Assembly (NCBI GenBank): GCA_037481655.1
Contig: JBBFLF010000004.1
Coordinates: forward strand, 86,006-150,005
Reading direction: 5' to 3'
Length of the DNA stretch: 64,000 nt
DNA from: Desulfobaccales bacterium
GTDB lineage: Bacteria > Desulfobacterota > Desulfobaccia > Desulfobaccales > 0-14-0-80-60-11
The stretch's first letter is position 1. Every line of letters begins with the position of its first letter. Below, in pieces: positions 57,376 through 64,000 of the stretch. A program made the translations under genes and the position numbers. The notes beneath the pieces were generated by a model. It had not been told where the DNA came from. It did no database searches and saw nothing but the letters and a program-made list of their open reading frames with translations.

Positions 57376-57487
57376 GCGGAGGGGAGGGCCCTCCCCTCAG
57401 ACTCCCCTCCCCACCCCCATCACGGGGTTGGGGGTGAGGGTGTGGGAGAGTGGCCAGGGGGCAACCCTCCCTGGCCCCCTCTCCCAC
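57376..57487 (-). repeat. GC-rich multi-hairpin intergenic repeat, tandem reverse copy
   Basis: The second reverse-oriented copy, in tandem with 57205-57321, ends at the stop codon of rimI. Together with the diverged copy it fills most of the 547-bp gap between uvrB and rimI; I see no gene in that gap. Confidence 0.75.
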
Positions 57488-57488
57488 C

Positions 57489-57953
57489 TCACAGCCGGCG
57501 GCGCATGACGTAGAAGCTCTCTTCCTCGTCTTCTTGGCAGAGGGAGATGACCTCCGCCACCTGAAAGCCCATCTCCTCGTAGAGTTTCTGGGCCCCGCCT
57601 TTGACCACGTCCACGTCCAGGACGACTTCAGTGAGGCCCTGGCGGCGCAGTTCCTCAAAGGCGGCCTCCAGGAGGGCCTTGGCCACGCCTTGGCGGCGGT
57701 AGTCGGGATGCACCGCCAGACGCAGGATCATCCCCCGGCGGGTGAGCCGGCAGCAGCAGGCGATGAGATAACCCGTCAGGCGGCCGCTGGCCGGGTCTTC
57801 GGCCACCAGGAAGGTGTCTTCCAGAGAGGCTTTGAATTCATAACGTCCCCAGCGTTTCTCGAAGGCCAGGGATTCAATCTCCATGACGGCGGGCAGATCC
57901 TCGGGGGTGGCGGCCCGGATGGCCGCCTGGGGTTGGGGGAGAGGCAGGGCCAT
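57489..57953 (-). CDS. rimI: GNAT acetyltransferase, RimI-like
   Basis: This 154-aa GNAT-fold protein has the acetyl-CoA loop VHPDYRRQGVAKALLEAAF and C-terminal LDVDVVKGGAQKLYEEMGF. RimI acetylates the N-terminal Ala of ribosomal protein S18, but GNAT assignments to single substrates are uncertain. Confidence 0.8.
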   Translation of the reverse strand: MALPLPQPQAAIRAATPEDLPAVMEIESLAFEKRWGRYEFKASLEDTFLVAEDPASGRLTGYLIACCCRLTRRGMILRLAVHPDYRRQGVAKALLEAAFEELRRQGLTEVVLDVDVVKGGAQKLYEEMGFQVAEVISLCQEDEEESFYVMRRRL

Positions 57954-58281
57954 GGCATCCTCCTGGCAGGGCGCCGGTGGAGGCTCACCCGGGGGAGCGG
58001 CGGCAGGCAGGGAAGACGCAGGGAGGGTCAGCGGCCCGAGTGCGCCGGGTCAAGCACCGCTTTACTGGTAATGATTTGCACAAATGTTAAAACCCGGAGA
58101 GAAAAAAGCAAGGGGGCGGAGAAATTTTTCTCCGGCCAGTCCATTCCGGGAGATAGGGCAAGGTAATAGAGCCCTCAGCCCCCTCTTCCGTCCCCTTTCT
58201 CCTTTTAGCCCGTAAAGGGGGTGGGGAGGGGAGTCTGAGGGGAGGTTGGGGGGCCACTGGTCCCCCAGCCCTCCCCTCAGC
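57954..58281. other. Intergenic region with repeat copy
   Basis: This is 328 bp between rimI and cysS. About 58170-58280 is another repeat copy; 57960-58160 shows no recognisable gene or site. Confidence 0.5.
58170..58280 (+). repeat. GC-rich multi-hairpin intergenic repeat, copy next to cysS
   Basis: A forward copy with CCGTAAAGGGGGTGGGGAGG in the B region and GGGGGGCCACTGGTCCCCC as hairpin C. Hairpin A is eroded. It ends right at the cysS stop codon. Confidence 0.65.
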
Positions 58282-59763
58282 TTACATCCGCACCCGCCAG
58301 ATGGTGCCCTGGGGGGTGTCCTCCAGGACAATGCCTTGGTCGGCCAGCTCCCGGCGGATGGCATCGGCCCGGGCATAATCCTTGCGCTTGCGGGCCTCGG
58401 TCCTCTCGGCGATGAGGCGCTCAATCTCCTCCTGCGCCAGCGGCAGCTCCCCCCCGCGCTGGCGCAGGAGGCGCACCATCTCCGCCGGCGGCGCCTGCAG
58501 GAGATTCAGGACCGCCCCCAGCTCCTTCAGCTCCCGCTGCACCTGGGCCAGCACCATCAGATAAGCCGGCTCCGTGGCAGGGCTTTCCAGCAGGCGATTG
58601 GTGAGGCGCACCGCATCGAAGAGATACCCCAGGGCCTGGGCGGTGTTGAGGTCGTCGGCCATGGCAGCGTCAAAGCGGGCTGCTAAAGTCAGCAGGCGCT
58701 CCGTCTCCTCGGCGCTCAGGACCGCGGCGCTGAAATCCCGGGGGGCTGCCCCCGCCGGGGCCGGATGGGCCTGCAGGAGCTCCTCCAGCTTGGCCAGGGT
58801 GGTGTAGAGCCGCAGCAGCCCGGCGGTGGCCTCCTTCAGGGCCGCGTCGGAGAAGTCCAGGGGGCTGCGGTAGTGGCCGTGGATGAGGAAGAGGCGCACC
58901 ACCTCCGCCGGGAAGCGGGCCAGCACCTCCTTCACGGTGAAAAAATTCCCCAAGGACTTGCTCATCTTCTCCTGGTCGATGGTGAGCAGGCCATGATGCA
59001 CCCAGTAGCGGGCGAAAGGCTTGCCGGTGGCCGCCTCGGACTGGGCCAACTCGTTTTCGTGGTGGGGAAAGACCAAATCCCGGCCGCCGCCATGAATGTC
59101 CAGGGTCTCCCCCAGGTATTTCATGGACATGGCGGAACACTCAATGTGCCAGCCCGGGCGCCCCGGCCCGTAAGGGCTCTCCCAGGTGGGCTCTCCGGGT
59201 TTGGAGGCCTTCCAGAGCACAAAGTCCAGGGGGTCCTCCTTGGCTTCGTCCACCTCGATGCGGGCCCCGGCCTCCAGATCCTCCAGGCTCTGGCCGGAAA
59301 GCTTGCCGTAACCGGGGAAACGCCGCACCCGGAAATAGACGTCGCCGCCGGGCCGCCCCTGGTAGGCAAAGCCCTTGTCCCACAGCCGCCGGATGATCTC
59401 CAGCATCTCCGGGATATGCTCCGTGGCCTTGGGCTCGATGTCCGCCGGGGGGAGCCCCAGGGCCGCCATGTCCTCCCGAAAGGAGGCGATGTATTTCTCC
59501 GCCACCTCCTGCCAGGTGAGACCGGTCTCCTGGGCCCGACGGATAATCTTGTCGTCCACGTCGGTGAAGTTGCGCACCCAGGTGACCTGATAACCCCGGC
59601 GGCGGAGATACCGCACCAGCACCTCAAAGACCACCGCGGAGCGGGCGTGCCCCAGGTGCACGTCGTCATAAACCGTCACCCCGCAGGCATACAGGCCCAC
59701 CCGACCGGGAGTGAGGGGGACAAACTCCTCTTTCGTGCGGCTGAGAGTGTTGTAGAGCTGCAT
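58282..59763 (-). CDS. cysS: Cysteinyl-tRNA synthetase
   Basis: This 493-aa class I synthetase has the HIGH-type motif VHLGHARSAV, zinc-site residues from YACGVTVYDD, CSAMSMKYLG and HHENELAQSEA, and KMSKSLGNFF. Length is normal. Confidence 0.97.
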   Translation of the reverse strand: MQLYNTLSRTKEEFVPLTPGRVGLYACGVTVYDDVHLGHARSAVVFEVLVRYLRRRGYQVTWVRNFTDVDDKIIRRAQETGLTWQEVAEKYIASFREDMAALGLPPADIEPKATEHIPEMLEIIRRLWDKGFAYQGRPGGDVYFRVRRFPGYGKLSGQSLEDLEAGARIEVDEAKEDPLDFVLWKASKPGEPTWESPYGPGRPGWHIECSAMSMKYLGETLDIHGGGRDLVFPHHENELAQSEAATGKPFARYWVHHGLLTIDQEKMSKSLGNFFTVKEVLARFPAEVVRLFLIHGHYRSPLDFSDAALKEATAGLLRLYTTLAKLEELLQAHPAPAGAAPRDFSAAVLSAEETERLLTLAARFDAAMADDLNTAQALGYLFDAVRLTNRLLESPATEPAYLMVLAQVQRELKELGAVLNLLQAPPAEMVRLLRQRGGELPLAQEEIERLIAERTEARKRKDYARADAIRRELADQGIVLEDTPQGTIWRVRM

Positions 59764-59889
59764 CCGTCAGTCCATCAGTCCATTTTCCCGGCTTGCCCCC
59801 CGACTGAGGGCAGGGGTTGACAAAACCGCCGGGATGGGCGAAGTCTTTGCCAAGCCGGCCCCGTGCCGGCCATCGTACCGGGGGATTAT

Positions 59890-60150
59890 ATGTCCGAGCC
59901 CATCAGCAAGGTTCCCAAAAACGCCCGGGAGACCATCTTCCTCTCCCTGTCGGAATATAAAGGCCACCGCCTCATCGACATCCGGGTACACGTCCCCGGG
60001 GAGGGGGAGGAGGAGTGGGTGCCCACCCGCAAAGGGGTCTCCCTGGCCGTCGGCCTCTACCCCGCCTTCAAACAGGCCCTGACCCAACTGGAACAGGCCC
60101 TCATCTCCCAGGGCCTCCTGGACCCGGAAGACCTGGAAGCCCTCGGGTGA
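59890..60150 (+). CDS. PC4/p15-family transcriptional coactivator-like ssDNA-binding protein
   Basis: This 86-aa protein resembles the PC4 (Sub1) fold: ISKVPKNARETIFLSLSEYK, GHRLIDIRVHVPG and WVPTRKGVSLAVGLYPAFKQ. Bacterial PC4-like proteins bind single-stranded DNA or RNA as dimers. The start is the ATG after GGGGGATT. Confidence 0.85.
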   Translation: MSEPISKVPKNARETIFLSLSEYKGHRLIDIRVHVPGEGEEEWVPTRKGVSLAVGLYPAFKQALTQLEQALISQGLLDPEDLEALG

Positions 60151-60168
60151 TGGCTGCTTAGAGCTTCT

Positions 60169-60302
60169 GGGAGAGGGGGCCAGGGGGCAACAGCCCCCTG
60201 CCCCCTCTCCCAGACCCTCGCCCCCAACCCCTTAAAGGGGGTGGGGTGGGGAGTTTGAGGGGAGGGCGGAGGAGCCACCGCTCCCCCGGCCCTTCCCTCA
60301 AA
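60169..60302 (+). repeat. GC-rich multi-hairpin intergenic repeat, copy 3
   Basis: A full forward copy almost identical to the one at 49.1 kb: hairpin A at 60169-60211 with the bulged C, B around CCCCCAACCCCTTAAAGGGG, C with GGAGGAGCCACCGCTCCCCC, and the same CCTTCCCTCAAAA end. It occupies most of the 317-bp gap before the superoxide dismutase gene. Confidence 0.85.
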
Positions 60303-60467
60303 ACCGGTCTCATTGTATGCCAAAAATCGGGCAAAGGCAAAGAGGTCAGGAATTAGATAGGCTTTATCGGCCAGTATAAATTCTCCTCATTTTTTCCCCT
60401 CCGCCTTGATTTCCTCTCGCCAGGGACTATCTTTAGGAAAATTTCTCGGGCCTGAAAGGAGTGCAGC

Positions 60468-61055
60468 ATGAAGAAATATGCGGTTCTGGATTATTCCCAT
60501 CTCCTCGGCATGCCGGGCTTCAGCGAGACCCTCCTCAAGAATCACTTCACCCTCTATCAGGGCTATGTCACCAACACCAACAAGGTCATGGAAACCCTGG
60601 AGGCCATGCTCAAGGAGGGCAAGCAGGCTGACTATGAGGCGGCGGAGCTCCGGCGGCGCCTGGGCTGGGAGTGGAACGGCATGCGCCTGCACGAGCTCTA
60701 TTTCGAGAACCTGGGCGGCGACGGCGATCCCACCAAGGCCCCCACGGTAATGAAGGCCTTTGAGGCCCAGTTCGGCTCCTTCGACGCCTGGGCCAAGGAG
60801 TTTAACGCTGCGGCCACCATGCGGGGCATCGGCTGGGTAGTGCTTTACCAGGACATCGCCCAGGGGCTGCTTATCAACCAGTGGATCAACGAGCATGATG
60901 TGGGCCATTGCGCCGGCCTCAATCCTATTCTGGTCCTGGATTGCTTCGAGCATGCCTTCATGATCGACTACGGCCTCAAGCGGGCGGACTACATTGCCGC
61001 CTTCATGAAGAACATCAAGTGGGAGGAAGTGGAGAAGCGTTACGTGAAGAAGTAA
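60468..61055 (+). CDS. sodB: Superoxide dismutase, Fe/Mn type
   Basis: This 195-aa protein has the four expected metal ligands: His26, His75 (GMRLHELYFENLGG), Asp158 and His162 (LDCFEHAFMIDYG). No signal peptide, so it is cytoplasmic. The metal (Fe or Mn) cannot be decided safely from sequence. AAGGAG lies upstream. It has its own terminator at 61191-61217. Confidence 0.93.
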   Translation: MKKYAVLDYSHLLGMPGFSETLLKNHFTLYQGYVTNTNKVMETLEAMLKEGKQADYEAAELRRRLGWEWNGMRLHELYFENLGGDGDPTKAPTVMKAFEAQFGSFDAWAKEFNAAATMRGIGWVVLYQDIAQGLLINQWINEHDVGHCAGLNPILVLDCFEHAFMIDYGLKRADYIAAFMKNIKWEEVEKRYVKK

Positions 61056-61190
61056 GGGCCGCCGCCCGGGAGGGCCCGCAGCCTTGGGCTCTCCCGCCTC
61101 CCTTGAGCGGCCGGAAGACACGGCGCCGCCTTTTGAGCCGCCGTGCAAATTTCCTTTACTCCCGGCGGCAAAAATGCGATGTTTAGTCAT

Positions 61191-61217
61191 ACCGTCCGAT
61201 ACGGGCGGTCTTTTTTT
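61191..61217 (+). terminator. Rho-independent terminator after superoxide dismutase gene
   Basis: ACCGTCC and GGGCGGT form a 7-bp stem (one G-U pair) with a 5-nt loop, followed by CTTTTTTT. The next gene's ribosome-binding site begins soon after. Confidence 0.75.
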
Positions 61218-61233
61218 GCCGGGGAGGGAGTCC

Positions 61234-62220
61234 ATGGCGGTGAATACCGGACTGGTGACGGACGAGCGTTATCTCCTGCATGACCCGGGGACCTGGCACC
61301 CGGAGCGGCCGGACCGGCTCAAGGCCATCATCAAGCAGCTCAAATTCGGCGGCCTGTGGAATGAGCTCAAGATTATCGCCCCCTGGGAGGAGGGTGTCCT
61401 CCCCTGGGTGGAGCAGGTGCATGATCCGGCCTACATCAAGCGCTTCGAGCAGGCCTGCCAGAAGAAGCAGAGCATCTTCATGGTGCCGGACTGCGGCATC
61501 TGCGAGAAATCCTATGAGATTGCGCTCCTGGCCGTGGGCGGGGTGCTGGCCGGAGCCGAGGCCATCATGCAGGGGGAGGTGGCCAACGCCTTCTGCGCCG
61601 TCCGTCCGCCAGGGCACCACGCCGAATACAACCGGGCCATGGGGTTCTGCTTTTTCAACAACGTGGCCATCGCGGCGGTGTATCTCCTGAAGCAGCACGG
61701 GCTGAAGCGGGTGGCCATCGTGGACTGGGACGTGCACCACGGCAACGGCACCCAGCACCTCTTTGAGGACGATCCCCGGGTCTTTTACCTGTCGCTGCAT
61801 GAGGATCCGGATTACTGCTACCCCGGCACCGGCCGCCGCAAGGAGAAGGGCCGCGGCCCCGGGGAAGGCTACACTCTGAACCTGCCCCTGCCGCCCAGAA
61901 GCGGCGATGAGGAGTATCTGGAGGCCCTGGAAAAGGAGGGCTTGCCCCGCCTGTATGACTTCAAGCCGGAGTTTCTCCTCATCTCCGCAGGCTTTGACGC
62001 CCACCGGCTGGACCCCCTGGCCCACCAGAACCTCACCCGCAGCGGCTATGCCGCCATGGGGCGGATGCTCCTGAAGCTGGCCCAGGACACCGCCCAGGGG
62101 CGGATCATGAGTGTTTTGGAGGGAGGCTACAACCTGGAGGTGCTGGCCGACTGCGTGGAGGACCACCTGCGCCTGCTTTCCGGCCGGGAGCTGAAAAAGA
62201 CGGAGGCGGCGGAAGCCTGA
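61234..62220 (+). CDS. Histone deacetylase-family (AcuC-like) amidohydrolase
   Basis: This 328-aa protein has the arginase/deacetylase fold with HDAC motifs: the HH dyad in RPPGHHAEYN, zinc ligands in DWDVHHGNGTQHLF and SAGFDAHRLDP, and GGYNLEVLAD near the end. Bacterial members deacetylate acetyl-lysines (for example acetyl-CoA synthetase) or polyamines. The start is set by GGGAGGGAG. Confidence 0.92.
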   Translation: MAVNTGLVTDERYLLHDPGTWHPERPDRLKAIIKQLKFGGLWNELKIIAPWEEGVLPWVEQVHDPAYIKRFEQACQKKQSIFMVPDCGICEKSYEIALLAVGGVLAGAEAIMQGEVANAFCAVRPPGHHAEYNRAMGFCFFNNVAIAAVYLLKQHGLKRVAIVDWDVHHGNGTQHLFEDDPRVFYLSLHEDPDYCYPGTGRRKEKGRGPGEGYTLNLPLPPRSGDEEYLEALEKEGLPRLYDFKPEFLLISAGFDAHRLDPLAHQNLTRSGYAAMGRMLLKLAQDTAQGRIMSVLEGGYNLEVLADCVEDHLRLLSGRELKKTEAAEA

Positions 62221-62336
62221 CCCGGATACGGATTTTCCTTGACAGAGCCACATCTTCCGTGGTAAGCAGGGTCATCTTTCTGGTTCGGGCGATGCTGGCA
62301 GTGTCTGGGGAGTTGATGTGAGGACGTGAAAAGCGA

Positions 62337-62368
62337 CGGTGGGGCGGTTAGTGCCCGCCGTTTTTTTT
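62337..62368 (+). terminator. Hairpin with U-tract in the csp leader
   Basis: CGGTGGG and CCCGCCG form a 7-bp stem (one G-U pair) with a 10-nt loop, followed by eight T. It lies 117 bp after the deacetylase stop codon and 60 bp before the cold-shock gene, so it either ends the former or attenuates the latter. Confidence 0.65.
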
Positions 62369-62428
62369 CTGGCCCGCCCCCGCTCTTTATGCCGGCAAAA
62401 CGGTTGCAGTTTCTGGTCAGGAGGAGGT

Positions 62429-62632
62429 ATGCGCTATACCGGCAAGGTCAAATGGTTCAATGAGGCCAAGGGCTACGGCTTCATCCAGCGGGAGGAAGGG
62501 CCGGACCTCTTCGTGCACTACACCAACATCGTGGGCAAGGGTTTTCGCACCCTGAAGGAAAACGATGAGGTGGAATTCGAGGTGAACGAAGGGCCCAAGG
62601 GCCTCCAGGCCGTCAACGTCACCAAGGTCTGA
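62429..62632 (+). CDS. Cold-shock domain protein
   Basis: This 67-aa CSD protein has RNP1 KGYGFIQ and RNP2 LFVHY and binds single-stranded nucleic acids. The ATG directly follows GGAGGAGGT. Two terminators follow it. Confidence 0.95.
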   Translation: MRYTGKVKWFNEAKGYGFIQREEGPDLFVHYTNIVGKGFRTLKENDEVEFEVNEGPKGLQAVNVTKV

Positions 62633-62647
62633 GGCCAAAACGGAAAA

Positions 62648-62675
62648 GGGGCCGGGAATTCCGCCGGCCCCTTTT
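62648..62675. terminator. Rho-independent terminator 1 after csp
   Basis: GGGGCCGG and CCGGCCCC form an 8-bp stem followed by TTTTC and preceded by AAAA, so it can act in both directions. Confidence 0.8.
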
Positions 62676-62697
62676 CTGCGAAGTGATTCTGATCAAG

Positions 62698-62735
62698 AGG
62701 GTTCAGGGGCCGAGCTCCCTGGACCCTCTTTTTTT
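62698..62735 (+). terminator. Rho-independent terminator 2 after csp
   Basis: AGGGTTCAGGG and CCCTGGACCCT form an 11-bp stem (one G-U pair) followed by CTTTTTTT. It lies just beyond terminator 1 and protects the convergent ahbC gene from readthrough. Confidence 0.85.
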
Positions 62736-62737
62736 GT

Positions 62738-63931
62738 TCAGCTGAGCCCGATCTCCTCGTCGGTGAGGTAACAGGCGGGGTCCGGAGCCCACAGGTCCCC
62801 GGTAACGGCCTCGGCCCGCACCCGGAAATTGCCGGCGCAAATGTCCAGCCAGCGGCAGCGGGCGCAGCGCCCGGTGACATACCGCTTCTTGTCCTTGAGC
62901 CTGGCCAACAGCGGCTCCGACAGGTCGGTCCAGATGGCGCTGAAGGGCCGCTCCCGGACATTCCCGAAGGAATAGTGCCGCCAGAACTGGTCGGCGTGCA
63001 CCGAGCCCTCCCAGCTCACGCAGCCGATGCCCCGCCCGGAGTTGTTCCCTTCGTTCATCTTCAAAAGCTCCAGCACCTGCTCGGCCCGGGCCGGGTCTTC
63101 CTTCAGGAGCTTTAGGTAGATATAGGGGCCGTCGGCGTGGTTGTCCACGGTGAGGACCTCCACCTGCCGGCCGGCATCAAAGAGGCGCCGGGTGCGGGCG
63201 CAGATGAGGTCCACCAGTTCCCGGGTCTCGGCGTGGCTCAGGGCCTGGTCCAGGAGTTTGCTCCCCCGGCCGGTATAGACCAGGTGATAAAAGCAGATGC
63301 GGGGGATGTCGTACTTCTCCACCAGATCAAAGATGGCAGGCACCTCCCGGTAATTGAGGCGGCTCACCGTGAAGCGCAGCCCCACCTTGAGGCCCGCCTC
63401 CTGGCAGTTCCTTACCCCCGCCATGGCGGCGGCAAAGGACCCGGGCTGACCCCGGAAGCGGTCGTGGGTGGCCTCGGTGCCATCCAGGCTGATGCCCACA
63501 TAGGAGAGCCCCAGGGTCCGAAGGCGCCCGGCCACCTCCCGGGTGATGAGGGTGCCGTTGGTGGAGATCACCGCCCGCATCCCCAGGCCCACGGCCCGCC
63601 CAATGAGCTGGAAGAGGTCCTCCCGCATCAGGGGTTCGCCCCCGGAGAAGAGGACCACCGGCACCCCGAAGTCGGCCAGGTCCTGGAGCAGGGCCAGGCC
63701 CTCTTCGTGCGTCAGCTCGTCCGGGGCTGCGCCCGCGGTGGCCTGGGCGTAGCAGTGCAGGCATTTCAGGTTGCAGCGCCGGGTGACATTCCACACCACC
63801 ACCGGCTTTTTGTCGGCGGAAAACTGCAGCAGGTGCGAGGGCAGCTCCTTGGCCCGCCGGGCGCCATGCCCGTAGCGCAGCACATCCCCCGCCTCCACGG
63901 CACCGCAGTATAGCTTGGACACCCCGACCAT
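62738..63931 (-). CDS. ahbC: Radical SAM 12,18-didecarboxysiroheme deacetylase-type enzyme
   Basis: This 397-aa radical-SAM/SPASM protein has the cluster motif CNLKCLHCYAQ (about 54-64), FSGGEPLMR and C-terminal SPASM cysteines (GCVSWEG, CARCRWLDICAGN). The N-terminus GVSKLYCGAVE with LRYG and LPSHLLQFS is characteristic of AhbC/NirJ2. AhbC removes acetate side chains from didecarboxysiroheme on the siroheme-to-heme route of sulfate reducers and archaea. That pathway fits a cell making multiheme cytochromes. The AAAGGAGA site sets the start. AhbD and AhbAB genes are not in the window. Confidence 0.85.
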   Translation of the reverse strand: MVGVSKLYCGAVEAGDVLRYGHGARRAKELPSHLLQFSADKKPVVVWNVTRRCNLKCLHCYAQATAGAAPDELTHEEGLALLQDLADFGVPVVLFSGGEPLMREDLFQLIGRAVGLGMRAVISTNGTLITREVAGRLRTLGLSYVGISLDGTEATHDRFRGQPGSFAAAMAGVRNCQEAGLKVGLRFTVSRLNYREVPAIFDLVEKYDIPRICFYHLVYTGRGSKLLDQALSHAETRELVDLICARTRRLFDAGRQVEVLTVDNHADGPYIYLKLLKEDPARAEQVLELLKMNEGNNSGRGIGCVSWEGSVHADQFWRHYSFGNVRERPFSAIWTDLSEPLLARLKDKKRYVTGRCARCRWLDICAGNFRVRAEAVTGDLWAPDPACYLTDEEIGLS

Positions 63932-63961
63932 GCGGTCTCCTTTGCGTCTGGAGGCAAGGTC

Positions 63962-64000
63962 GGGGGAGGGGGCCAGGGGCCGACGGCCCCTGCCCCCTCC
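63962..64000 (+). repeat. GC-rich multi-hairpin intergenic repeat, cut by window end
   Basis: Hairpin A of another copy (GGGAGGGGGCCAGGGGCC...GGCCCCTGCCCCCTCC) upstream of ahbC, again with the unpaired C. The remainder lies outside the window. Confidence 0.7.

Noticed and set aside
19722..60302. The recurring GC-rich blocks as a CRISPR array
   Set aside because: Copies are kilobases apart, lie in both orientations and contain internal hairpins; there are no regular spacers and no cas genes.
1..64000. tRNA or rRNA genes, prophage or insertion sequences
   Set aside because: No tRNA cloverleaf, rRNA core, integrase, transposase or phage structural gene could be recognised.

Overview
This is a GC-rich, densely coded 64 kb window. 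The gene set points to a strictly anaerobic, sulfate-reducer-type bacterium of the Desulfobacterota. It has a complete 16-heme Hmc transmembrane redox complex, an HdrA/MvhD/formate dehydrogenase cluster with three in-frame UGA codons that read as selenocysteine, a radical-SAM enzyme of the siroheme-to-heme route (AhbC type), and a PPi-type phosphofructokinase. A Desulfobacca-like lineage is a guess from this combination; no rRNA is present to settle it.

Region 1 (1-12.7 kb) is electron-bifurcation and sensing. A truncated GcvH-like gene is followed by hdrA-mvhD-fdhB-like-fdhA, where three proteins each contain one UGA followed by a SECIS-like hairpin. Next come a histidine kinase carrying two NAD(P)-type Rossmann domains and two Cys-rich PAS domains, and an overlapping NtrC-family sigma-54 activator. 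Two more GcvH-like genes lie opposite, behind a textbook sigma-54 promoter: a -24/-12 element, an exact IHF consensus match, and an upstream inverted repeat at 12.72-12.82 kb. Region 2 (13.2-19.7 kb) is hmcABCDEF, preceded by a Rex-like operator and ended by a strong terminator.

Region 3 (19.8-36.5 kb) holds PPi-PFK, a beta-CASP metallo-beta-lactamase, two histidine kinase/single-receiver pairs, and a signalling or metabolic island. In the island, two 875-aa PEP-synthase-like paralogs lack the usual PEP/pyruvate barrel. They flank a sigma-54-type promoter, a universal stress protein, a small membrane protein, a TauE/SafE exporter, a lipoprotein and an unknown membrane protein. Region 4 (36.7-41 kb) is a fragment of a Tad/Flp-type secretion locus: secretin, small lipoprotein, and a TPR lipoprotein with two LytR_C domains.

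Region 5 (41.3-64 kb) is mostly housekeeping: mscL with a zinc-ribbon tail, aldo/keto reductase, uvrC, the rpsB-tsf-pyrH-frr-uppS operon, MFS/ABC/adaptor efflux genes, yggT-yggU, dnaJ, uvrB, rimI, cysS, a PC4-like protein, superoxide dismutase, a histone-deacetylase-family protein, a cold-shock protein and ahbC. A family of G/C-rich, multi-hairpin intergenic repeats with a conserved bulged C recurs about ten times, mostly in this region, in both orientations.
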